Positions 33,334-45,068 of a DNA stretch of 64,000 nt are shown here, in pieces. The translations under genes and the position numbers were made by a program. The stretch lies in the NCBI GenBank assembly GCA_963669155.1, contig OZ022587.1:23503074-23567073 (forward strand), given 5' to 3'. Position 1 is the first letter of the stretch. Every line of letters starts with the position of its first letter. The stretch is from Arbacia lixula (taxonomy: Eukaryota; Echinodermata; Echinoidea; Arbacioida; Arbaciidae). The notes beneath the pieces are model-generated. The model searched no databases and was not told the DNA's origin. It saw nothing but the letters and a program-made list of their open reading frames with translations.

Positions 33334-34625
33334 CTGTGGCAGAGCAAGATAAAGATGAAGCAAATTGTAATTTTATTAGGTTTTCTTTTCTCCCTTGAGT
33401 GAACTATGAAATTAGCATCCTCACTCTTATGCAAGAATGTTGACATTTGTGAGTTTAGTGCAAAGAGCTTGGGTATGACATGTTAGCAATGTACTTTGCA
33501 ATGTTTAGAATCCAACTTATCTTCTAGTGGGGCAACATTCCTCCGCAGTAGTTACTTCAATACGAAGGTACGTTATGTCGCTCTTTAACTCATCGAGGTT
33601 TGTTTGAATGTACACGTAAGCGTTAATGTTCGTTTAGACGCTCACATTTTGTTTGTGTATCAAATAATTGTAGATATACGTCAAGTATTTCATTATTAAA
33701 TATTTGAGTGTATTTTTATTGCATGTTTTAAATTGCACCATTCGTACGTGAGGATCCAGTTAAACGGCCGCAATTGGGTGAATCTAGTTTTACCTCAAAC
33801 GTTTAGAAAATGATAAATAAACATTAAAATGAAATAAGGGGTTCTTTATTCATAATAAAAGAGACAACAATTATAAGAATAAAATGCGTAAGGCTCAGGC
33901 AAGAGTTATCGTTAATAAAGCCTATTATGCCTTTATAGGCAATGATGAGACACGTCCCCATTTCGCCATAACAGTTTCTCTCCAGTCATGCTAGTACACT
34001 CACTTATCTATACTTCTACTTGTACACTTATTCCTCCGTTGACTTCCCAAACTAGATTGACTCTTCTGTGTACATGTTGGCGTGTACCCTTCCAAATCAT
34101 TCCCTTCTAAAAGAAAGATGAAATAAAGAAATAAGTGGAAAGATAGAAAGAGAGGAGAGAGGTGAGGAGCAGGAATCCCTCTACATACTGACCACAGTCT
34201 GTCTAATTAACCACAGCTCTCCGCAGTGGACATTATTACCTCTCCAATAAGTATCACTGTGCTTTCCTCGGGAGTGTTGTGAGTCATTGATGTTAAACAA
34301 AATACGTGCTTTATCATTCTTTCTGGCAAAAACGCCTTTGAAATTTAAGCATACTCTGTATACTCATCTATGCTACTCCCATATATTTTATACTTGTAGT
34401 ATGTAGTGAATTCCCCTGCTTATACACCTCCCCGCCAAGTTTGAGCATGACTTCCACTGTCATGGTGATTTGTCGATGACAACGCCTATTCACCAGAATC
34501 ATTGTTTTTAAATATTACATCAATCTACCAAATAAATGATCAAAATGCCTTATGATTTTTGCAACTTTCCCATTCTTCAATATAAGAAGCCATTAGTAAG
34601 CAAATAATCAGCGTTGGTGAGGGTG
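33334..34625. other. 5' side of gene A, no exon identified
   Basis: On the gene A model this is the first intron or upstream region, because an acceptor abuts the coding exon at 33,334. A TTTATT/AATAAA-bearing patch at 33,840-33,890 looks like a retroposed tail. No promoter motif could be assigned with confidence. Confidence 0.4.
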
Positions 34626-34629
34626 ATGG

Positions 34630-34710
34630 GACGAACTATCACTTCCGAGGCGATCTGAATGTAGCGTATACATTCAGGTCGCCGAGGAAGTGATAGCTCG
34701 TCTCATTGCT
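34630..34710. repeat. Near-perfect 80-bp palindrome
   Basis: Two arms of about 37 nt (gggacgaactatcacttcc ... and ... ggaagtgatagctcgtctc) meet at a 3-nt centre, gcg, flanked by tgta and tata. There are only a few mismatches. It is probably a tiny foldback element or a hairpin MITE. Confidence 0.8.
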
Positions 34711-34837
34711 TGAAACCAAAAGTTGATTATTTGCTTTATATTCCACATCTAAAACCAACTATCTATACCAAAAATGACAATTTGACGTAAAAAGGTAATG
34801 TTTACTTATCTCCATAACCCCGAACCGCTGCCATGGG

Positions 34838-34932
34838 GAACACGCGTTAGGACGCGCATTAAGACGCGCATTATGACGCGTATTAGGACGCGCATTAGGA
34901 CGCGCGTTAGGACGTGCGTTAGGACGCGCTAG
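34838..34932. repeat. 12-bp CpG-rich tandem repeat
   Basis: About eight copies of ttaggacgcgca and variants (ttaagacgcgca, ttatgacgcgta, ttaggacgtgcg). The unit is dense in CpG within an AT-rich region. It may be a transposon end or a local expansion. Confidence 0.8.
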
Positions 34933-37900
34933 ATGTCAAGTGATAGTCCGAGTGTAACGCACTTTTATTTCGCGCGTACTCAAAATATTAATCACGCATT
35001 AGGACTATGAGGAGTGAAGAGATCAGCGAAACCAAAAAGTACTATCACCTAGAGTATAACGAACTCTTCTTCTCAGGTGATCTGATAGGAGAAACTACGC
35101 CTCATCACGTGATCAACTCTTGACCAATCATATAGCAACATTCTTAGTATGTGGAATATAATATTAGTTACTAGCATACAACTATAGTGCATGGTTTGCA
35201 TGTTTAACGTATACAGCAACATAAAACTATGCACCATTGCATCCAATCGCGCCGGAACCCTTCCAGGATTGAGGGAAGGGGAGGGGGGGGGGGGACCCCT
35301 CATGACCCCCAACCCCCTGAAGTGTCAACATTTCATATGAAGGCCTACCTCGCATCAAGTGTATTATGGGATAGTCTTACGTGCGTTTACGTGTGTGTTT
35401 ATGAATGCCCCCCCCCACACCCCCTTTCTTCTAAATTCAAGAAATCATCTCGTCTTCAGATTTTATATGTCAATCTTATATTTTTTGGAAAAAAGGTACA
35501 TTAATTTCACCGAATATGTTAGCCCAACAAATACGAAGCCCCGGCCACAACGCAAGCGGATTGAGCGGTAACCTCGGCCACTGTGGAAGGTTGACATGGT
35601 TGAGGCCTGTCCAGCTGTGCTCTGTACGCCATTATTGCGGTGAGGAGAAGTTTATTGTGCGCTCCTACTCTGCAAAATGTTTACACTACCATGAAATCAC
35701 GAGGATATACACTAATTAGCAAGGGAACTTGTTTTAAAACATTCACTTCCTCATTTTCACAACGCGAGTTGAACTACATGAGCAGTGCAAACGACCTGGT
35801 ACAGGCTGGTGTACATCTCTCTCACGAGCATGGCCAGTTTGTTTCGTTCACTTATCTACAGTCAATGTCACGCTGCATGCACATCTATTGGATCATTGAG
35901 GCACGCACAATTAAAGGAAGGAAGACTATGAAAGCTTGAGTCAGATTGACATTTTAAGAACTATTTAACATGTCAATAGGTGTACTACCGACTGCATGGT
36001 ACAAACCTGCCTGTGGCTATGCAGCCACCTGGATTTAGCGGCCACCTACTATTAGCGGTCACCCCCAACTCCTCCGCAGGGAAATTCAGTGTTAAAGACC
36101 CTTAATATAGCAGCCACCTGTCTAACGCGGCCAGTGGAGAGATGTATGCAAAATATAGAGGGAGAGCACCGTTTAAAAAAAAATCATAACTTTGTTATCC
36201 TCTGACGAATTTTTGTCAGACCTTCACCATGTTCACGACGATGTTTCTTTTATGTTTCTGCTTTTATTGCTTTTATTTCTGCTTTTTATCTTCAGGTTGA
36301 ACAATCCCTTTAACCATATATTGTGGTCATTTATCAGCACAGCCGAAATTCCCTCTCAATTGTTCTTCAGTACTAAAGATATGTAAAGCGTATTCTTGGT
36401 TGTAAATCAAATACTACATACATTTAATCACACACATTGCATGGTTTGGAGAATATTAGGTAGCACGGTACGTATGTGACGTACAACGGTGGAAACGCAG
36501 AAACGATGTAACGTGACGGAAATCCCGTGCAACCAAGAAACATTGTGGCTCCTTTACTGTTTTAGATCTCACGTGTGCCTGTTGATATAAAAAAGCCAAT
36601 TGAGCAGCAGTCTATTTAGCACACAAAGGGGTGAAATCGTGTTAGCCACTTCATTGGTGCATTCCAATCCATGGAAGATACCAGGGGCGGCAATAACGGG
36701 GAAAGAGCTAAGGAGAGGTGCGTATCCACACCCACATAATTTGGGATGGGGGATAGTGTGTGCAATTCTCGCCTTTAGAAGAAAATAACGATAAAAATAG
36801 AGAAGCGAAGAGGACAAAGTTGACAGCCATTAAAAACATTGCAACCTCATAACTTTGTATATCGATTAAAACAAACGCACGAACACTAATAAACAAACAA
36901 AGACACAAACGTGTGGATACAACTTTACAGAAGGTATGGAATTAATATTAAACCTACTTCAATGTATGGCGCAAATATTTGTCCATCGTTGCTCTTTGCC
37001 TGAAATACAAGAGACAAGCAGTTATCCCATAAACATATTTTGTTTTATTGGTAATTGTTTGATTAGTGGGGGCGTTGTCAAAATTTGAAATGTGACGTCC
37101 TACCTTCCGATATATCATCATCACACAAACAACTTGTGCAATTTTAAAAGTGCTTTATTGCTTTCGGGGAGAGAAAACAAATAAAACTAGCAAATTGACT
37201 GAAGCTAAAACTCTATCATCGGTATATACAGTAAGTTTCAATTGAATCTTAGGTCTGTCTCATCACTTGACAAGAATGTTTAGAAGCCACATAATAATAC
37301 GTGTTTTTTATATATATATATATATCTTTATACAATTGTAACGAAATATTTTAGTCCAGTGACATAGCTGTATAGTTGCTCACTTTCTCTGAAAGCACAA
37401 CATTTGGCACAAATGTCGAATACAATTATTTAAGCATATTTGGAAATTGAATCCTATTGAATTTTCCCAGGGAGGCCGTATTTCAAAATGGCTGCCATCC
37501 AAAGCTTTAATTGAATATATGTTTTAAATATATAAGGTATCATATTGAAGCTGATCAAATTTACCATAGGATGGTACAGAACTCGAGAGGCGTTTGGGTA
37601 TTTTTTAAAGGAAATATTTTGCCCAAAATATACAAAATTTCTGAGGTTTTACATTTTTCTTTGATTACGTATTTGCTCGTATTGAGAAAATCTTTCACAC
37701 TATGGGAGTAGAACGTTTTTGATAATCTGCCTGTTTTTTCATTGTTTGTAAATAGTATTTATATTTAATGTCATTACATATAGTTATAGCTCTCCAAAGT
37801 GGAAAGTGCTATGTTTAACACGCAACCATCATGCCCATGTTTATCGGATGTAAAACGTCCCCATAGTCTGGCAAAATGTTCTTTAAAATCCGGAACCATT

Positions 37901-39068
37901 GTCATCGAAGACTACTGCATACACACATTCTTAATGACAATTCTACTCCTTCCCTGCTTTCTCTGGTGAACAAATAGTTTACTTGAGCTCCCCCCCCTAC
38001 TATTCAAAATACATATAGAAAATATTCCTATACAAATAATTATTTTTAAGTCAATGGGCGAAAGACCTACTTGGCCAGATAGAGGTGTTTGAATGGGGGA
38101 GGTAGATGATGAAGCAAGAGAGGGGAGAAGAAATAGTGTAAGGGGGGAGGGGGATCGAAACAGGGGGACTGCTTCTCTTATCTACAAATAAATTATTAAT
38201 CAACAAAAAAAAAATATTACTTCTGCTGTACTGCAAACATTGTATTAATTTGAGTGTTCTCTGGATGATCAAAATGCATGTCTTATGCAATATTCTCATC
38301 CAGGCTGGCATTTGTCAATGAAGAGGATTATCCTAAGTGGATGTGGCAAATGGTACAGAAAGGTGCTACAGCCAATGAATACTTATCATAGTCATTTACA
38401 AAATCCAAATAACACATATAAAGAAGATCGATATTAATCGACTCAAAGAAAAAAGTCAATATATTCGCTGTGGTAACTTTTGTTAATGTGACAATGTAAA
38501 CCAAGGCCAGAAGAACATAAAATCATAGTGCATATCACTTCAAAGCTATGTAGCGCACACTAAATAGCTGACTAGATGACATAAACACGTATGTATAGTG
38601 CACAGATTATCCTGTAAACCGAGGCATGCGCACTTTGCGCAATTTTACTCCTGATAACATGTATTATATCTTGTTTATTATCTTAACGCATATATGAGAG
38701 GCAAACAAACGACCAATTGCATGATGCGTCATTGTCAATATTTATGACAATTGAGTCACGTGATTTTGACAATGGCGGGTATGATCAAACATACAAGGTT
38801 TATACAATCGTCTGTATAATCAGACGTACAAGGTTTACTTCTTGCAGAATATCGGCAGTGTTTACTGCCCCTGCCAAGTAAAGTTGAATTAAAGTCAAGT
38901 CAGCCTAAAGTGGCTTTGAGTCAACTTCACTCGGCATGTCGGTATGATGTTGGCATAATATTTCCTAGTTAACCTGACCCCCTCTACTTTTACCTAGGGT
39001 TAGTTAACCTGACCCCCTCTACTTTCACCCCTATTAAATGGGGTGTAACTGCGAGACAGCATCTGCAG
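34933..39068. other. Intergenic stretch without a supported gene
   Basis: Contains G and C homopolymer runs (35,281-35,293 and 35,409-35,416), a short gcggccacct-type repeat at 36,000-36,130, an (AT)n run at 37,311-37,325, and a 37-bp-spaced direct duplication of a sequence containing aacctgaccccctctacttt at 38,971-39,026. Overlapping short open frames near 35,229-35,940 have no recognised domain. Confidence 0.45.
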
Positions 39069-40866
39069 TAGAAGTAGAAGTAGTAATAATAGTAGTAGAA
39101 GTGGTAGTATTAGTATTAGTGGTAGTAGTAGTAGTAGTAGTAGTAGTAGTAATATTATTAGAATTAGCAGTAGTAGTATTAGTAGCAGTAGCAGCAGCAG
39201 CAGTAGTATTAGTAGTAGTAGTAAAAGTAGTAGTAGTAGTAGTAGTAGTAGTAGCAGCAGTAGTAGTAGTAGTAGTAATAGTACTAGTAGTAGTAGAAGT
39301 CGTCATAGTAGTAATAGTAGTAACTGTAGTAAAAGTAGTAGAAGTAGAAGTAGAAGTAATAGGAGTAGAAGTGGTCGAAGTAGTATTAGCTGAAGTAGTC
39401 GTAATAGTAGTAGTAGCAGTAGCAGCAGTAGTAGTAGCAGTAGTAGTAGAAGTAGTAGTAGTATTAGTAGTAGTAGCAGCAGCAGTAGTAGTATTAGTAG
39501 TAAAAGAAGTAGTAGTAGTAATAGTACTAGAAGTAGTAGAAGTAGAAGTAGTAGTAATAGTAGTAGAAGTGGTAGTAGCAGTATTAGTATTAGTAGAAGT
39601 AGTAGTAGAAGTAGTAGTATTAGTAGTATTAGTAGTCGTAGCAGTAGTAGCAGTAGTAACAGTAGTAATAGTAGTAGCAGTAGCAGTGGTAGGAGTAGTA
39701 GTATTAGCAGTAGTAGTAGTAATGGTACCAGTAGTAGTAGTATAAATAGTAGAAGTAGAAGTAGTAATAATAGTAGTAGAAGTGGTAGTATTAATATTAT
39801 TATTATCATTATTATTATTATTATTATTAGTAGTAGTAGTAGTAGAAGTAGTAGGAGTAGTAATAATAGTAATAATAGTAATAACAGTAATAATAGTAGT
39901 AAAATTAATAGTAGTACTTGTAGTAATAGTAATAGTAGTATAAGTAGTATAAGTAGTATAAGTACAAGCAGTAGTAATAGTAGTACAAGTGGTAGTATCA
40001 GTACTAGTATTAGTAGAAGTAGTAGTAGAAGTAGTAGTAGTAGTATTAGTAGTAGTAGTAGTAGTAGTAGTAGTAGCAGTAGTAATAGTAGTAGCAGTAG
40101 CAGTAGTAGGAGTATTGGTAGTAGTAGCAGTAGTAGTAGTAATGGTACTAGTAGTAGTAGAAGTAGTAGTAGTAATAGTAGTGTAAATATTAGTGATAAT
40201 AGCAATAGTAGTAGTAGTAATAGTAGTAGCAGTAGTGTTAGTAGTAGTAGTAGTTGTAGTAGTAATAGAAGAAGTAGTAACAGTAGTAGAAGTAGTATTG
40301 TAGAAGAAGAAGTAGTAGTAGTAGTAGTAATGTTATTAACAGTAGTAGAATTAGTAGTAGTACTTGTAGTGGTAGCAATAGCAGTATAAGTAGTAGAAGT
40401 AGAAGTAGTAGTAATAGTAGTACAAGTGGTAGTAGCAGTATTAGTATTTGTATAAGTAGTAGAAGTAGTAGTATTAGTAGTTTTAGTAGTAGTAGTAGTA
40501 GCAGTAGTAATAGTAGTAGCAGTAGCAGTAGTAGGTGTAGTAGTAATAGCAGCAACAGTAGTAGTAGTAGTAATGGTACTTGTAGTAGTAGAAGTAGTAG
40601 TGGTAGTAATAGTAGTGTAAATAGTGGAAGTAGAAGTAGTAATAATAGAAGTTGAATTGGTAGTAATAATATTAGTATTAGTATTATTATTAGAAGTAGT
40701 AGTAGTAGTAGCAGTAGTAGTAGTAGTACTTGTAGTAGTAGAAGTAGTAGTAGTAGTAGAAGTAAGTGGTAATAGTAGTAGTAGTAGTGGTAGTCGTAGT
40801 AACAGAAGAAGCATTTATAGCCATGCTAGTATTGGTAGCAGTATTAACAGATCTGGTGACAATTTC
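39069..40866. repeat. 1.8-kb compound (AGT)n trinucleotide tract
   Basis: Almost the whole segment is made of AGT/TAG/GTA triplets with AGC, AAT, AGA and ATT variants kept in register. Long open frames on both strands (poly-Val/Ile on plus, poly-Leu and poly-Thr on minus) exist because the repeat is a triplet with few stops in those frames, and they are not genes. At nearly 1.8 kb it is very long for such a tract. Confidence 0.95.
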
Positions 40867-41346
40867 TACCAGTAGCAATGTTTATTCTGTTTCTTGAAAT
40901 CGATGAGGTTATGATACAAAAAGACCAATGTGTCAGTACATGGATATAATGTTTTCCTATAACATACCTTATGTAAGAAGTCTCGTGAAATGAAACGATC
41001 AATATCATGATATACGTTAGAAATAAACTTAATTCTTACACCCTCTCGTGAAGTTCTTAAACGGTATTTCGTCGGTGGGGTGTTAAACCTCGTATCTCAA
41101 AAAAAAAAAATGTTCAGGAGAGCGAAAAAACATTCTTATTTCTACAAATTATGTGCATAGGCGTTGTTATGTTAACTAAAGACTATGTTTGATTATCAAT
41201 TCAATATGGAATGGTTGAAATGCAAGAAAAATAATGTAGATGGCGGGAATTTGAGATACGAGGTTTTCTCATTTCAAATTGAGTTACGAGGTTTTCCAAC
41301 TTGATCTAAAATGAGATACGTGGTTTTCGCACGGTGTCGTACACAG

Positions 41347-42542
41347 TATCCCCCCGGGGGAGTCACTCTCCACATGGCCTGCTACCCACCCGTGTCCGAC
41401 AACCTCAGAAATGCACCCTAAATGGCGTAACTACATTACCTAAATTTGCAACCCTAAATGGCGTAACGGGGGCGTAACCCATGAGAAAAGCCACCCTAAG
41501 TGGCGTGAACAGGGAAATCCCCTAATTTGATACCCTAAATGGCGTGAACATTGAAATCGATTAATTTGATACCATACTGATGACTGATGTTAAATTGATG
41601 TTAACTCTTTGCCCGCCACGCACACTATCTCCCCTGCGCCACATTAATTTCAAGGTGCTACACTCAGAGGGGTTTTGCATGCACTGTCTTATTCCACTTC
41701 CAATAACTTTTTATTGGTTTGTCGTGATGAAAAAAAAATGTGTAGCTAAGTCTAAGAAAAACTTATACTCATGCCAATGGTATCATTTTTCATGTATAAT
41801 ATCATAGATTCTGAGAATTATAACTTTACATTCTGTCTCCAAATTATCGTTTTGGAGGCTATGTTATACCTCTTATATTCAATATTTCCTAATGAAGGTT
41901 ATTCTCTAAGTTAGTTCATAGAAAAGATGTGTTCTTTAGCTTTCATTACATACCAAACCCATGTCTTTATGGGAATAATGAGCCAAGCAATTTAGGATTT
42001 GAATGGGGCATTCAAAAAGAGTAAGCTAACAATGAACTAAACTTCTCTATTGAAATTGACCCTGGGTACTTCTCAATAGACTTCCTGTCCTGGGAGACTT
42101 CCTGCCTATTGATACTTTAATCCCCTTATTGTTATATACGATGCAATACACGCGTCGCTTTTGTATGTGTGTGCGCACAATACAATTAAATGCGTTTCGT
42201 ATGCATTGTGCGCGAAATGTGACTTGAGTCGAACTTGGCAGCCCGCTGTATGTGCCGCAAGTCGAACAAAGCGAGCTAAGAGTTAAATACAACAGGTATA
42301 AATTCCATTTTTGCACCCCTAAACGGCGTAATCTTCATAACCAAATTAGCAACCCTAAACGGCGTGAAGAGTGAGAAAAGGCTACCCTAAACGGCGATTT
42401 ACCAGCGAATGGTGCTGAAATGCAACCCTTTTTGCCAAAGACGTCGACGACGCCGGAGTGCCTGAAACGGGACCCTTTTCGACGCTTTTTCTGGATGCGG
42501 GTGCGTAGCAGGCTATGTGGAGAGTGACCCCCCCGGGAGTAT
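41347..42542. mobile_element. Nested TIR element with ccctaaa(t/c)ggcgt subrepeats
   Basis: The 38-nt ends are inverted copies: cccccgggggagtcactctc and catggcctgctac at the left (41,350-41,385), with the reverse complement at 42,504-42,542. TAT flanks both sides and may be a 3-bp target duplication. Inside each end the word ccctaaatggcgt or ccctaaacggcgt is repeated three to four times. No coding sequence was found. A 3-bp duplication would suit a Harbinger-type mobiliser, but this is inference. Confidence 0.65.
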
Positions 42543-42579
42543 CCCATGCTAATATTGTACAATATGCGCACTTACGCGC

Positions 42580-43260
42580 ACATACATTCTCAAACACACA
42601 CACACACACACGCACACATACACACACATACACGCACACACACAAACACACATATACATGCACACGCAGGCCAAAAAACGTAACAAATACATGGAAACCT
42701 GTGCATGTGACACACGCATACGTACATAAACACTATAAATGAACGTTAATCTTATGATCTATGCGCGCGCACACACACACATGCGCGCACACGTACACAC
42801 ATTATACGTCATTATGCCGGCCAAAAGACGCAAAAAAGACATACATATCTATGCATGTGACACACGTAAACGTACGCAAACACTATGTCTATACATTAAC
42901 GGTCATGTTGTGATCTATGCACACGCACACACACATGGGCGCGCACGTACATTCACACACATACCAATGCACGTAGTATACGCACACACACACACATACA
43001 CAAATTACATACATACACAAACCCGACCACCTACAAACACACGCCGGCTAAAAAGACGCAAAAAGTACATACAAACCCAGCAAAACACATTAACGTTCAA
43101 GTGATCTACGCGCGCACACAGACACACACATGCATGCTCAAATATATTCACACATATAGCCATTCACATTATATACGCGCACACACACAAACACACACAC
43201 ATACACACAAACAAACAAACATACATGTGTACACACCGGCAAAAAACACAAAAGACGCAA
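42580..43260. repeat. CA/CG-rich higher-order repeat
   Basis: Units of about 155-190 nt each contain gcatgtgacacacg, a gatctatgcgcgc-type word, long (CA)n with cgcg steps, and a gccggc(c/t)aaaa.gacgc word. Three to four copies are visible. Long alternating purine-pyrimidine stretches favour Z-DNA. Open frames here are low complexity. Confidence 0.75.
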
Positions 43261-44582
43261 ATAACACATACAGTACATGAAATACAAACCCTTGCATGTG
43301 ACACACGTTGACGCACAAAAATACTACCTCACATTAACACCCATACTTTAGTCCAACACATTGAAACATGCATCAGAATTGCGTTTTGAAACGTGCTTAC
43401 GAACGCATGAATAATCGATTCAAATTATGCAGAAAAATTATGTATAATGAATACAATAAAATATCGCAAAACGATGTTTCCCTCCAAATTCAGTATTCAT
43501 TCATTATTCCTGTAGGGGGCTGGGGGGCGGGGGGGGGCTTCGTTCTCGTGGTGTAGGGCATACGGGGATGTGCTGCTCTAATAGATAACTATTTTGACGA
43601 AAAAAATCCCTAAACAAAGAGCATGAACCTCAAAATCCTTGGACATATCCCCCACTTATGTATTTTTTTCTTTAAATACTAAATATTTGCGCCCATTTTG
43701 TCGTTCAAGCATACAAAACATCATTTTCTTGACTACCCCCCCCCCCCAATAATTGGTACCCTTTTCCGCCAAAATGATAGGTTTGGTGGTTTCAGCGGAA
43801 CACCCCCGTGTGGTCAAAATAATCCTACAGATATTGCATGCTTTAACAAGTTGTAAGTCGAACACTTCATATTTTGACGTGTTTGCCCTTAAGTTCTACT
43901 CCACATACACATACACATTGTATTTATGATGACTACATAGGCTTAGAATTAATTTTGAAAGTAAAATTTTCACAAGCATTTGGCCTTTTTAACACAGGAC
44001 AAAATAGATAGCGACTATCTAATGTTATGCATTGCAGCTAGCCTCATATCTACTGACTCGGCCTGGCCTATGCGCGTAGCTTTGGCCACATGCCACGGCT
44101 TGTAATAGCGCCTAGCCTGTTTAGTCTATCGAAGACAGTTGAGCAAAATGTTTATATCTTCATGCTGATTGATTTTCAAAATGTCATTAGAGATATTACT
44201 CACATTAACTGTGCATCTTATTTTAAACAGCAGTATTAAACCTTAATGCAGGACGAAATCCATGAATACATTAAGCGTAGGTTTAGGTAAGTGATCGATG
44301 AGCGCAGCTAGCCGTGCGGGCGCGCGCGCTGCAAATTTTGTTGCGCGCACGCTTGCGCGCTGCGGTTATGCGCGCACCATCTCTTAGCTGCGCGCATAAT
44401 TGCGCTATGTATCTTGACTTACGAGGTTTTATCATACCATTATTTGAAGAGGCAAGAGATACGAGGTTTTCAAAAAGATGAATTTTGACATTTTCTTTTC
44501 AGATTTTCAACTCCAGCGTTTTTTACAAGATGTATTACATCTTAAACTTGACATTTCTCAAAAAAAGTGAATTTCATAAAAA
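43261..44582. other. Interior of E4, non-coding
   Basis: Includes a G-rich patch at 43,517-43,538, a C-run at 43,737-43,747, and a GC-rich gcgcgc-dense palindromic patch at 44,305-44,400. No protein signature was recognised. Confidence 0.45.
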
Positions 44583-44876
44583 TTTGAGATACGAGGTTTT
44601 ATCAGCCCACCGACGATTTGCTATTTCATATATCGGTTTGATATATTTTTTACTCACATCACACGCTTCAATTGCATGTTAGTTAGAATTAATCACGGTT
44701 TCTCACCTGGTGTCAAGCCATGCCACCAGATCAGACACTAGAACTATTAAATCCCGTTGCTAGTCGCGTTGGTTTCCTACCTCGTTGTTAAGATGCGCAC
44801 ATCACAATGTTTAATTCCAAGTCCAGAAGTTTTTAATTTCAAGTTCAAAAACATTAAACTCCAAGTCCATTAATGA

Positions 44877-45068
44877 TTAACAAGGAATCGCATTATAATC
44901 CACCCAGTGTACTTTAATTATTACAAGTGCTGGAATGGCGTTGGCGGAAGCTACAAACGTTACAGTAAGGCACGAATTGGTTGCTATTTTACGCTGGAGT
45001 GGTACGACGGTGAGCACCCATTTTTTTATAGATGGGAACAGGGGCGAACTTGAAATCAATGTGCGCAT
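44877..45068 (-). pseudogene. Possible pogo/Tigger-type transposase relic
   Basis: On the minus strand, two frames give KKMGAHRRTT and then NSCLTVTFVASANAIPALVI. This resembles the DDE-core passage T-x-x-x-x-x-A-S-G-x-x-x-P-P-L-V-I-F of pogo-like and Jerky-like transposases. Only about 60 codons remain, a frame change separates the two parts, and catalytic acidic residues are not seen. The assignment is tentative. Confidence 0.3.

Larger units (their letters stand above)
41071..44614. mobile_element. TIR element E4 of about 3.5 kb with repeated end motif
   Basis: The left end reads gtcggtgggg then aaacctcgtatctcaaa (41,071-41,103), and the right end is its reverse complement with small differences (44,583-44,614). 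The motif gagatacgaggtttt recurs near both ends (41,252-41,330 and 44,420-44,475), so the ends are built of subrepeats. The interior holds a nested TIR element, CA/CG-rich repeats and non-coding DNA. No transposase was recognised, and the target duplication is uncertain (a shared tatttc word lies near both ends). Confidence 0.55.

Noticed and set aside
33322-33363. Start codon at 33,363 for the leader exon
   Set aside because: A strong polypyrimidine-AG acceptor lies between it and MPVSIGEW, so the upstream codons are probably intron. The family-like start is the second Met.
35229-35940. Cluster of overlapping plus-strand open frames near 35.5 kb
   Set aside because: All are short, overlap one another in different frames, and show no recognisable motif or splice signals.
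39038-40875. Poly-Val, poly-Leu and poly-Thr open frames of up to 503 codons
   Set aside because: They are pure translations of the (AGT)n tract.
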